Shown piece by piece: positions 48,960 through 60,789 of a stretch of DNA of 64,000 nt; within the stretch, counting starts at the first letter, position 1, and the number at the start of each line of letters is the position of its first letter. The notes below the pieces were generated by a model that saw nothing but the letters and a program-made list of their open reading frames with translations, did not search any database and had not been told where the DNA came from. The position numbers and the translations under genes were made by a program. The stretch is from NCBI GenBank assembly GCA_020186115.1, contig WSYJ01000099.1, positions 988,769-1,052,768 on the forward strand. The letters are read 5' to 3'. The DNA comes from Histomonas meleagridis. Lineage: Eukaryota > Parabasalia > Tritrichomonadida > Dientamoebidae.

Positions 48960-51440
48960 TTATATAGGAAAACCCGCTGAACTGAAGCATCTCAATAAGC
49001 GGAGGAAAATAAACTAACTAGGATACTCTTAGTAAGTGCGACCGAAGAGAGTAAAGCTCGATAATTTAAAATCTTTTTTTTTAGATTAATGTAATTTATT
49101 AAACTTATTAATTAAAATATTAAACTATTGATTAAATACATGGCTATAAAGAGTTTAAGCCTCGTTAACATTATTTTAATTAAGCATAGGTTTAAATAAA
49201 AGAGTCGGATAGCTTGAGAATGCTATCTTAAAATAGGTAGTACATCCTATCTAAAGCTAAATATTGTAAAGAGACCGATAGTATACAAGTAGTGTGAACG
49301 AAAGATGAAAAGAACTCCTAAACGGAGAGTTAATAGCGCCTGAACTTGTTTAGGGTAAGGTATTTCATTAATGGGGAAACTCTGATGGAAGATCGTCTGC
49401 GTTATTGATGTGCAAATCATTTGCTTGATATGGGTATAGGTGCGAAAGACTCATCGAACCTCCTAATAGCTGGTTTCCTCCGAATTTTCCCTAAGGATAG
49501 CTGTAATATTTATTAATAGTTAAGGAGAGTAGAGAAATGGGTAGAGGTGTAGTGGAACTCCGGTTCTGCAACTTATTTCCAAACTTCGAACCTTCTTAAA
49601 ATGAATAATTTTTCTTAAAGAAATTAATCATCTTTGAATATATATTACAAGTGGGCTCTTACCGGTAAGCGGTTATGGCGAAAAGGGATGAACCTAACGT
49701 ATAGATAAAGTGCCTAAATTTACTATTAATGAAAACATTAAGAGAGTCCATGTATTTAGACAGCGGGTCGGTGCCCCTAAAAGCAGGTATCCGTTAATGA
49801 GTGTGTTAAAACTCCCCCGCCGAATACTCTGGCCTCGAAAATGAATGGCGCATATAGTAATTACTGATACTATACAAATAATTTTTAATTAATTATTTAG
49901 TAGGGGGATGTGAATAACTTGAAGAATTTTTAAATGTAAATTTAAATTAAAAGTTATTTATTACAAATCCTAATTGAAGTAGCGATTATCAGGTTTCAAA
50001 ATCCTAGGCTGATGAGGAGTAGGGTTTCTGGGCAACTTAAATAGACCCAGAGTTAGTCGAACCTAATTTCAATAAAGAAAGAAAGGGAATATGAATGATA
50101 TTTCATAACTAAAAATTTTTTTTATAAAGTGGTAACACAAATTTAAAAAATTATCAATATTAATTAAATACTGTAAATAATAGGGATTTCTTTCCTATAT
50201 AACTTTAATTATTTACTAAGAATCAAATCAATTGGAGAATAGTTGAAATAATTTAGTAAAACTTAAAATTCGTTTTAAGTTACGGTTATTTAATTAGTCC
50301 TTGAAAGATAATTTAAACGAAAAAATTTTTACTCGTACCGATAACCGCATCAGGTCTTCAAGGTAAGTAGCTTCTGGCCATTAAGTTATAATAATTTAGG
50401 GAATACGGCCAATTAGAGCTGTAACATAGGGATAAAGCTTAGCTCTGATGGAAATCAGAACCGATAGTAACAAGGAGAGCCCAACTGTTTAATAAAAACC
50501 TAGTATTATGTAATTACTATTAAAAGTATTAAACATAATATGAATCCTACTCAGTGCTGTTTGTGCTTGGAAAAAAATTCAATTAAGCGCCAGTAAATAG
50601 CTGGGGTAACTATGACTCTTATCAAGTGGCAAATACCTCGTCACTAATTGGTGACCTGCATGAACAGACTGGGGGTTCTCACTGCTCCCAAATTGTACTG
50701 TAGCAGACCAGCGGTTATGGCGGGAACGGGCACGTGTCCAGCAGGGAAAGAAGGCTGTAGAGCTTCACTGCGGTCTAATTTTTGTATGGTTTCGTTAGGG
50801 AATTTGCTGAACTAGGTGCAGGACATTTAATAAATGGATTACGAGGAAACCACTGCTTTCTGGAATTGCCACTTGCACTTTTTAATTAAAGGATGGGAAT
50901 TAGATAGAAGTTTGTAGGGCCTTTACCTTCAGAAAAAAGCAGCGAAGGTGTCCTAAGTTAAGCTCAGTGGAATAAATCTTTACATTGAGGATGAGTAAAG
51001 CTTAATTTACTATCTTTTTGCCACTAGAATCAGTTAAGTAAGGCCTAACGATCTAATTAGTCTAGGTATATGGGAGCTTGGGAGTGACAGACAAGTTACC
51101 TCAGGACAACTGGCTTATGGCTGTAAGAGATCAAATCAGCACAGCTTTTGATTCTTCGATGCATCAGCTCTTCCTCTAGTGATGTATAGTCCCACTAAAG
51201 GTTGGATTATTCCTGTATTAGGGATCCTTAGGCTGAAGAACCAGACCATCATGAAGCCAAGTTTTGTTTATCATAGATATTATAACCAAATGTCATGTTA
51301 GTAGTTTGATTTATTACAGGAGAGGAACTGTGACAAATGTAGAAGACATTTTGTCAACTAGGGTCCTGTAAGTGTAAGAGTGGCATTTAGTCACGATTCA
51401 CTGAGGGTCAGCCTAAGTTGTATGGTTATTATAATGTTTT
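48960..51440 (+). rRNA. 28S (LSU) rRNA, unit 1, with two core deletions
   Basis: Begins near AAAACCCGCTGAACTGAAGC and ends near TCAGCCTAAGTTGTATGG. Compared with unit 2 it lacks about 170 bp after 49372 (including the universally conserved CCCGTCTTGAAACACGGA block) and about 181 bp after 51331 (the conserved GGTCTCTGGTTAAG to CCTCTTAAGCCAGAAAC region). The sarcin-ricin region reads TTACAGGAGAGGAACTG instead of AGTACGAGAGGAACTG. Many small indels occur between 50540 and 51300. As read, this LSU could not be functional. Confidence 0.9.
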
Positions 51441-51629
51441 AAAAATTAAAATAATTAATATTATTTTTTTTATTTTTAACGGTAGCCAGGGAATAAGTTT
51501 AAAATTTTTTTTGCTTATTTTTGTCCGACCAAATAAAAATTCAAAATATTTTGTATACTTTATCATTTAAATGAATTATTCTTAATACTATTTTTTCATC
51601 AATTTTGACAGAATTCAATTGTTATTTGG

Positions 51630-53900
51630 TCTGAAATACAAAATAAACTATTTAAAAAGTCTAATTTTTTACATTAATGGGGTGCTGCACAGCAAAAATC
51701 ATCAAAATTTTCAAAATTTTTTTAAATTGCATTTTTAAACTTATTAACTAATGTAGCATTTCATGCTGTGCCCATGATCATTTTACTTAATTTTTCATTT
51801 TTATTGAAATATTCTAAATCCATCAATAGTAAGTCCACTAATTTTAAAATTAAAGCATACATTTATCTTGAATTCTTGATTTTAAAGTATTTTTATTAAG
51901 ATAATTTTTGATGAGAAATCATTTTAAAATATTCTATAAAAGTAGCACATATTTTCATCCATTAGATGTCTCACATCCATGTCTCTGGGTTATATAAACT
52001 AGTCAAAAGAAATTTGAAAAATTTTCCCTTAAAATTCAATTTTTAATTTTGTGAAATTAATTATTATTATTTAGTCAAAATATCAAATAAACTTCTTAAA
52101 AGTCTAATTTTTACATTAAATAAAATTTGCACAGCAAAAATCATCAAAAATTTCAAAATTTCAAAAATTGCATTTTTAAACTCAGTGTATAATAACATTC
52201 ATATGTTTTAATGATCATTTTGCTTAATTTTCATTTTTTATTGAGATTTTCTAATTATCAATAATTAATTCTAATTTCTAAAATTAAGCATAAATTCATC
52301 TATAAAATATGAAAATGTAAATTAACAGTGCTTAAACATAGTGCTGGTCACTTAAACTTAAAAGTTAACTGTTCAACTAAATAAAGAATTAACAATCAGT
52401 TTGCGTGTAAATTATTTGACTAAGTCTGTTCGACCGAGTAATTTTTCACATCACATTTCAATGTCACTTTTCGATAAACCATTGAAAAAGTCGAATCTGA
52501 CACTAATTTTTCCTTTATTGTTTCTGCCTTTTTTTATTCGCATTTTTAAACTTAGAATGTTCAGTATTTATGCTATACTATCCTAATTTCCCTTAATTTT
52601 CTATTTCTTCCTATTTCATCTAAAATCAAAGTGCTAGTCACCATTAACAGATTCTTTTGCTTTAGGTTTGACTCGACTAGATAATCTTTCATAATGTGTC
52701 TATTTTAGATCATATCGTACTTTTTATGTAAATCAGGTAGAAATCCATAGTATTTATGCTATTAAACTAAAAAATAAACTATTTAAAAGAAACAATTTCA
52801 GGTACACTGTTGCGGAACACAGCAAAAATCCTTCTAAAATTTTCAAAAATTCAAAAATTACATTTTTTAAACTTAATACCCTAATAGCATTCCATATATT
52901 TCTTATGTGAATTGCTTTGGCAATTTTTAATTTTAATCAGGATCACCTAATTAATATTAATAATTAATTTCAAGAACTAAAATTAATCCTTAAAATCCTT
53001 ACTTAAATCAAATTTTAGTAACTTTTTATGTGGAATGTTTCATCAAAATCATTTAAAAATTTATTTTTAATTAAAAAATCTCATTTAAAGATCATTTATT
53101 AATGGGTGATCCAATCAAGGCAAAGAGTGTGGTCATTTAATAAAATTGTACTGGCTGATATATTAAAAATCATCAAAATTTTGGAATTTTATAAAATTGC
53201 ATTTTTAAACTCAGTAACTAATGACATTCATATGTTTTTATGATCATTTTGCTTAATTTTCATTTTTTAATGAGATTTTCTAATTATTAATAATTAATTC
53301 TAATTTTTAAAATTAATCATAAAATCATGTTTAAAATCAAATTTTTAGTATTTTTTATTTAGATAATATTTGATGAAAAACTTATTTTAAGGTATTCTTT
53401 AGTGTAATATTTATTAACGTCATTTAAATTTAAAAACATTGTAATTTAGTGATTTATCAGCCAGATAATATATCAAATTATTGCTCCTTTTAATGTAGTT
53501 ATTTTAGATACTTTAGTATAGATGATTAAAAATTTAATTTTAAGGTATCAAATTTTTGTCAATTTTTACCCTAAATTCAATTTATTTATTTAGTCTGAGT
53601 AAAATAAACTATTTAAAAAGTCTAATTTTTTTTTTTATTGGGGTACTAAACAGTAAAAAAATTATAAAATTTTCGAATTTTTTGAAATTGCATTTTTAAA
53701 CTTAGATTTAACAATACTTCTCATGTTTTAGTGATCATTTTGCTTAATTTTTGATTTTGATTGAGATTTTCTAATTATTAATAATTAATTTAAAAAATTA
53801 AAATTAACCATAAAATCATCATTAAAATCAAATTGTAAGTATTTTTTATTTAGATAAAATTAATCAATTATTCTTATATGATTATATTTCAAACATGATT
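51630..53900 (+). repeat. Degenerate repeat array in the rDNA spacer
   Basis: The blocks AAATAAACTATTTAAAAAGT and CAGCAAAAATCATCAAAA, followed by AAATTGCATTTTTAAACT and a TGATCATTTTGCTTAATTTT-like block, recur with starts near 51641, 52085, 52771, 53140 (partial) and 53592. Spacing varies from about 340 to 690 bp. The same array starts again after unit 2 (63803 on). Confidence 0.75.
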
Positions 53901-55769
53901 AATATATTAAGTTTTCTTTAAATTTTTCAAATCTTTACATCTTAAAGAATTTAAAACAATATTGATTTAAAATGATTTAATAATATTTATAACATCTATC
54001 TTATAGTTTATATTTATAATTTTTTAGTTTTTAGTTTTAACAAATCTTGATTACATTAAATTTAATTTCTAATTTTATTGATATAAATATTATATATGAG
54101 TTATTTCTTTGTGGCCAGCTTCATTTTCTTATAATTAATCTACTTTGGCAATTTGCTGGTAGAAATATTTACCAGTGCTTAAGTTATGATATTTTACTAA
54201 CATGTGGCTTCATTATCTGATTGAAACTTCCAAAATTTATTATTTTATAGTTATTTTTCAAAAAAATAATCAAAAAAAAATGTGTCACTTTTGATCGACA
54301 TATTATAAAGAAACATTTGTATTCATCTACTTTTAGAACAAAGGAATTTATGAAAAGACAGTAATTTTGATTACAAATATCAATTAATAGTATTAAATAA
54401 CTATTTGGTGAAGTTATATTTCAATTTTTAATCTTAAAAAGTCATCATTTTTAGATTGTGATTAGGTTGTTTTATAAAGCTAGAATCATTTAATGAAAAT
54501 TAATAACGTTAGTTAAATGAAATTATGATGCTTTCTTATAGATTTAAAATTTAGAATCACAGTCATCAAAAATTTGAAATTAATGATTTTATAAAATTAT
54601 TGTATAGATCTACTTCTTATTCTTCAAATTGGTTTAGTAAGAATTTTTCAATTTCATTTATTCTTAGATATCTGAATTTGAATTATTTATTATAAAATTA
54701 GTTTTTATAGATTGAATTCTTTAATAATTAACCTTGTATTTGTTAATATAATGATTGATTTTATTTGTTTGTTTGTGTAAAATTGGAAATCGTAAGTTTT
54801 ACAAATTTTAGTTTGAACTAATATTTGTTAAATTATATAACTTGTTTTAAACTTAGTATATCATATTTAAGTTTAAAATTTAGTTTTAATTATTGATTTT
54901 ATTAGGTAATGTATTTAAAAAATTATTTCTTCTTTATCACTTTTTTGATCAAGATGTGTTCATTAAAAGAGAATACATTAACTAATTGTAATTTACCAAA
55001 GTAAACATCAGAGAAAAATGCAAAAGTATAGAATAATTTTTAAGAAATTAGATAATTTAATTTTATAATTAAAATATTTAAATTTATTTAATAAATTTAT
55101 TTAATAATATTTTTATATTTATTATATTATCAAAAAGTTTAGTATTTATTCAATTTTAGAAATTGATCTTAAATTTAAAAAATTTTTAAATTAGTTAAAT
55201 TGAATAATTTTTATTTTTATAATACTTAAAAAATATTCTTAAATTGTTTTAAACTGAGTTTTAGTTAATATTATTTATATAAACTAATAAATTCATTTTA
55301 ATGTTGAAATTTTTTAGAGTTTTTTTTTTATTAAAAAAGTTTTTTTATAATTAATATTTTAATTAATAATATAGTTATTAATATATTAGAGCATTTAATT
55401 AATAATATTTATTATTAAATTAATTGATTTTAAATTATAAAATAAAAATTTTTTTAATAAGAAAAGATAAATAGAAAAAAAATTTTTAAAGTTTTAAAAT
55501 AAATTTTTGATATAAAAATTAGAGATTTATGACTAAAACATTTAAATTTAAAATATTTTTAAAATATTTTTATTAAAATTATTGATTTTTAACATTTTTC
55601 AATTTTTTCATAATTTTAATAGAAAATTATCAAATAGAATGATTTTATTAAAATATAGTATATAAATATTTTATAAAATATTAAAAATTATGATTATAAT
55701 TTATTAATATTATTAATGAATTAATTATATATAAAAAATTATAATCAATTTTTTAAAATCCTGCATTGA

Positions 55770-55939
55770 GACCGTTAAGAGTAAAAATTAAAAATAACTT
55801 TATAATTAAATAATATTTGATAATTTAATCAATGAATTTAATTTTTAATGTTTTAATATTTAATTAATTATTTAATTAAAATTATAAAATATTTTAAATT
55901 AATAATTTTTATTAAATTATTAAAAAATCCTTAACGGTC
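55770..55939. repeat. Inverted repeat GACCGTTAAG / CTTAACGGTC in the rDNA spacer
   Basis: A perfect 10-bp inverted repeat (55770-55779 and 55930-55939) encloses 150 bp of almost pure A/T. The core GACCGTTAAG also occurs in direct copies at about 44391 and 46176. It could be a binding site or a hairpin-forming barrier; no function is shown. Confidence 0.55.
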
Positions 55940-57133
55940 GCCACAATATTTTAATTTATTAAAAAAAATTTTGAATTCTTAAAATTTTTTAAAATTTAAT
56001 ACATTATTAAATTAAATTTAATTCATATTTATTATCTTTATATTCAAAATTTTGATTTTTTAAAATTTTGAAATATCTGAATTTATTCATAAAAAAGTGA
56101 AAATTTTTTTATACTTTAAGTAAAAAAAGTTTTAATTTATTCCTAATGTTTAAAAATATTTAATCTTTTAATAAAAATATCTTAAAATATTCAAAATTAA
56201 TTTTTATTCATTTCATGAATTTTGATTTTTTTAAATCATTTTATATTATAATCGTAATCATTTTTTAGTACATAAAAGTAAATTCATAATCTTGAATTTT
56301 ACATTAATACTTATTATTTAAATTTATCTATAGTATTTAGTTATTTAAAGGTTGCTCATTATATAATTTTTGCTTTAATCTTAAATTATTTTAGATCACT
56401 GTTAAGAGACGTTAATAATGTCAGTTTTAAATATACCTCAGAAATAATGTTTTATAATCAAATTAATGTTTTAAAATCAATTTTGTTTAAAATTCTAAGT
56501 AAAAAATATTCACTAATGTTGTTGTATTACTCAAAAATATCAAAAAATCGATTTTTATTAAAATTGAAAATTACCAGTTTTGGCATTAATGTATCATTAA
56601 ATTTTATCTATATTAGTTGCTTTAAGGTTATCATTATTAATTTTATTTTAATCCTTGATCTTTAGATTTTATTAGGAATAATTGAATTTATTAAAAAATT
56701 GTAAATTTGATTAATTCATTATTACAACAATGTTATAAAGTAGTTATATCTTAAGTAGCCTTTAAGTTAACTCTTTTATCAATTTAGTTCATTTTTACTT
56801 AATCTATTTTATACTCACTTTTGGCATTTCGATAGACATTAATAATGTCAATTTTAAATGCCACCTCAGAAATAATGTTTTAAAATCAAAGAATGACTGG
56901 AAATCAATTTTATTTTAAAATTCTAAGTAAAAATATTTCCACTAATATTTATTTATATTACTCAAAAAATATAAAAATCAATTTTTTTATTAAATTCTGA
57001 TCTTCAGATGCAATAATTTTTGATTTAAGCCTGAGAAAAATAATTAGAGTTTGACAGGTATATTTTATTTTATAGAATTTTGAAAATTCTTGGAAATATA
57101 GCAAAGAATCATCAGAAAATCAAAAATACAAAA

Positions 57134-57202
57134 GGGATGCTGGCTTTCAGACCAGTGGCACTGCATATTTAGATGTAGTCTATTCATTAGGCTATCGGAG
57201 GA
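57134..57202 (-). other. Degenerate tRNA-like sequence in the rDNA spacer (copy 2)
   Basis: The counterpart of 45251-45322 at the same place in the second spacer. It keeps CTCCGATAGCC and the GGGATGC end but has lost part of the anticodon arm and the TTCGA core (GTCTGAAAG). It is more decayed than copy 1. Confidence 0.5.
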
Positions 57203-58831
57203 GAAAATTCCTAAATTTTTAGGTATTTAATATATAAATCAAAAATTTTGGAAAATGAAAAATTCTCAAAGAAATGAATCAAAAATTTTAGATCTAAAAT
57301 AAAATCTGAAATTTTAGTTTTTTTCAAAAATTTTCAAAATCAAAATTTTGAAAATCTTAAATTTTCAATTGTAAATTTTGGTTGAAGCAAGAATATTAAA
57401 CTTTACAAGATTTAGAAATTTTTTATTTACAAAAATTTTTGATTTAAGAAAGCAAAATTTTAAGATTAGCAAAAATTACAAAATTTTAAAGTTAAAAGCA
57501 GAGAATGAAGTTTAGATTCCTTACATAATGAATGAATATAAAAAGTTTGAATTTGAATTAGTCAAAAATTTGAATAATTCAAAATATCAAAAAAAATCAA
57601 AATTATAATAGAAGAAAGTTCATTAAAATGATAATAGATGAAATTGTTCTATTAAATATCTGTTTTAATTTTCAAGAAAATATCAAAGATTTCAACAAGT
57701 AAAATTAGCAAAGATTTAAATTATAAGAATAACAGTTCAACAAATTATAATTAAAAGGATTATTGTGTTTTAATATCAATGGAAATAAAATTAATTAAAA
57801 TAAGAAAAATTAAGGTATTTCAAAAATTTTAAATTTAATATGAAATAATAGTAATCATTAATCAAATAGTTGTATATTTAATAATGAATAAATTGAGTTT
57901 TAAATTAAAATTGTTATAATAATGAAATATTTTAATTTCAAAATTGTGAAGTATAAGAGCAATACTATAAGGTTAAATAAAGTGAAAAAGAATTTTAAAT
58001 AAAAATTAAGATAAAATAACAGAGCAAATAATTAAGAGAAATTAAAAAAAATAATTAATAAATAAAAAGTTTAATAAGTAAAAATTAAAAATAAAAGGTG
58101 ATAGTAAATAAAATAGATAAATAAGATATAAAATATAGGAATTTAATAATGTCAAAGGAATTATAATTTTTCAAGTAATTGAATATCGATAGAAAAATTA
58201 GGAAAGAGAAAAATCAGGAAAAATAAAAATTAGAAATTACAATTTAAAACTAATTAATTAAAGATGTTATAATATATAAAACATTTAAAAATTTTACAGT
58301 TTTGGCAAAATTAAATTTTCTCCACCAAACTGAAGTAATATATGAGTAAAAGTAGTATTAAACAATAAGTCAGTAAACAAGTAAATAAAACAAGAGAAGA
58401 ATAAAAAAATTTTAAAAATGCAGCACTTTCATGTAAACAATTCAAAAGGTACTATACTTTGTAAGTAAATCTCCTAAAAACTTAATTGACAGGTTTAAAA
58501 AAAAAAAAAAAATTAGTGCTCTTGTCTATTAAAATTTTTACCTATAAAAATGAAGTCGTTTTGCCCCTTATGAGGATAACAAGTAAAAAAATAAAGAAAA
58601 AAAATAAACTTAAAAAAATTAAAAAAAAATTAAATAGGAGAAACTCTATATTAATTATTCTTTATTTTTTTTCTATAAAAATAATAAAAGAAGCTTTATA
58701 ATTTTAAAAGTAATTTAGGTTAATAAAAATAATATTAATTAATAAAGAATTTATTAAAATTATTTTTATTTATAATCAGTGGTAACAAATTAAAAAAAAA
58801 ATTTATTAAATTATCAATTTTTGATTATTTA

Positions 58832-60317
58832 TACTTGGTTGATCCTGCCAAGGAAGCACACTATGGTCATAGATTAAGCCATGCAAGTGTAAGTTCAGGT
58901 AACTAAACTGCGAACAGCTCATTAACACACTTATTATCTACTTGGAAAAGATTTTTTAAAGAAATCATAAATGGATAGCAGAAGTAATTCTTGTGCTAAT
59001 ACATGTTTTTAAAATTTCATTGGAAATTAAATACAATGATAAATTTTACCTTTTTATTAAGGAAATCCAATCGAATGAGTGACCTATCAGGCCAGTACTT
59101 AGGATCTTTTCCTAATTAAGCTATTACGGGTAACGGGCGGTTACCGTCGTACTGCCGGAGAAGGCGCCTGAGAGATAGCGACTATATCCACGGGTAGCAG
59201 CAGGCGCGAAACTTACCCACTCGAAATTCTCGGAGGTGGTAATGACCAGTTATAATTTTTATTTTTAATAATAAAATTATATAGGAATATAATTTTCCAT
59301 TATATTGGAACCTAGCAGAGGGCCAGTCTGGTGCCAGCAGCTGCGGTAATTCCAGCTCTGCAAGTTTGCTCCCATATTGTTGCAGTTAAAACGCTCGTAG
59401 TCTGAATTAATATTAAGTAACTTTAAAAGGTTACGTTCACTGTGAACAAATCAGGACGCTTAAAGTAAGGATAAATATACTTGAATGATTTTGCGCAGTA
59501 TGAAATTTTTATTTAACTTTCAGTAAAGTTAAATAAGATCAAAGAGATTCATCGGGGATAGATCTATTTCATGGCGAACGGCGAAATGTTTTGACCCATG
59601 AGAGAGAAACTAAGGCGAAAGCATCTATCAAGTGGACTTCTATCGATCAAGGGCGAGAGTAGGAGTATCCAACCGGATCAGAGACCCGGGTAGTTCCTAC
59701 CTTAAACTATGCCGACGAGGGCTTATTTTTTTATTTTAGAAGTAGGACCATTAGAGAAATCAATAGTTCATGGGCTCTGGGGGAACTACGACCGCAAGGC
59801 TGAAACTTGAAGGAATTGACGGAAGGGCACACCAGGGGTGGAGCTTGTGGCTTAATTTGAATCAACACGGGGAAACTTACCAGAACCAGATATTTTTAAT
59901 GACTGATCAGGATGAAGTTCTTTCAGGATATAATTTTTGGTGGTGCATGGCCGTTGGTGGTGCGTGGGTTGACCTGTCTAGCGTTGATTCAGATAACGAG
60001 CGAGATTATTACCAATTAAATAATTAATAATATTTTAAATATTATTTTTAATTTCTAATTGGGACTCCCTGCGTCTAAGCAGGAGGAAGAGGATAGCAAT
60101 AACAGGTCCGTGATGTCCTTTAGATGCTCTGGGCTGCACGCGCGCTACAATGTTAAAAAACAATAAGAATAATTTAAAGCTAATTTGAAAAGATCATTTT
60201 TTTAAATAAAATGAAAAGCTACTCTTATAATTTTTTAACGTAGTTGGGATTGATGATTGTAATCATTATCATGAACCAGGAATCCCTTGTAAAAGTGTGT
60301 CAACAACGCACGTTGAA

Positions 60318-60363
<46 letters not shown>

Positions 60364-60484
60364 GATGACTCGGTGAAATCATTGGATTTTTTTTAATAAA
60401 AAAAGAAGGTGATTAAATCACGTTATCTAGAGGAAGGAGAAGTCGTAACAAGGTAACGGTAGGTGAACCTGCCGTTGGATCAGT
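58832..60484 (+). rRNA. 18S (SSU) rRNA, unit 2
   Basis: About 1.65 kb, starting TACTTGGTTGATCCTGCCAA exactly 11,823 bp after unit 1. The 1100-region core reads GAAACTTGAAGGAATTGACG, the expected sequence, so this copy looks functional. A few differences from unit 1 are homopolymer length changes and single substitutions. Confidence 0.97.
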
Positions 60485-60569
60485 TTAGTAAATAAAATTT
60501 AAACAATAATTTTAAAAAAAAAAAAAAAATAATATACAAAATTAATTTTCAATCATTAATTAAACCTTA

Positions 60570-60681
60570 AACAACGGATGTCTTGGCTCTTTACACGAAG
60601 AAGAACATTGCATAATGTGATAAGCGACTAGATTAGCTCAATTTGTGATAAGTTCGATCTTTGAATGCATATTGCGTATTT
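60570..60681 (+). rRNA. 5.8S rRNA, unit 2
   Basis: The same sequence as in unit 1 from AACAACGGATGTCTTGGCTC to ATTGCGTATT. ITS1 carries a longer A tract than in unit 1. Confidence 0.92.
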
Positions 60682-60789
60682 ATTAATTTATTAATAAATA
60701 CATATATAATTTAGTAACAAATAATAATTAATTAATCATTTTAAATAAAAAATGAGAAACTATTTTAAGCTTTTTTTAATTGTTCTAAA

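Larger units (their letters stand above)
51441..58831 (+). other. rDNA intergenic spacer between units 1 and 2
   Basis: About 7.4 kb, extremely AT-rich and without genes. The first part (51630-53900) is a set of degenerate repeats, the middle (54000-56300) is simple AT-rich sequence with an inverted repeat at 55770-55939, and the last part (56300-58831) matches the spacer before unit 1 with many indels. A block starting near GTTAATAATGTCAGTTTTAA is duplicated inside this copy (56405-56570 and 56833-57000). A degenerate tRNA-like copy lies at 57134-57202. Confidence 0.8.
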
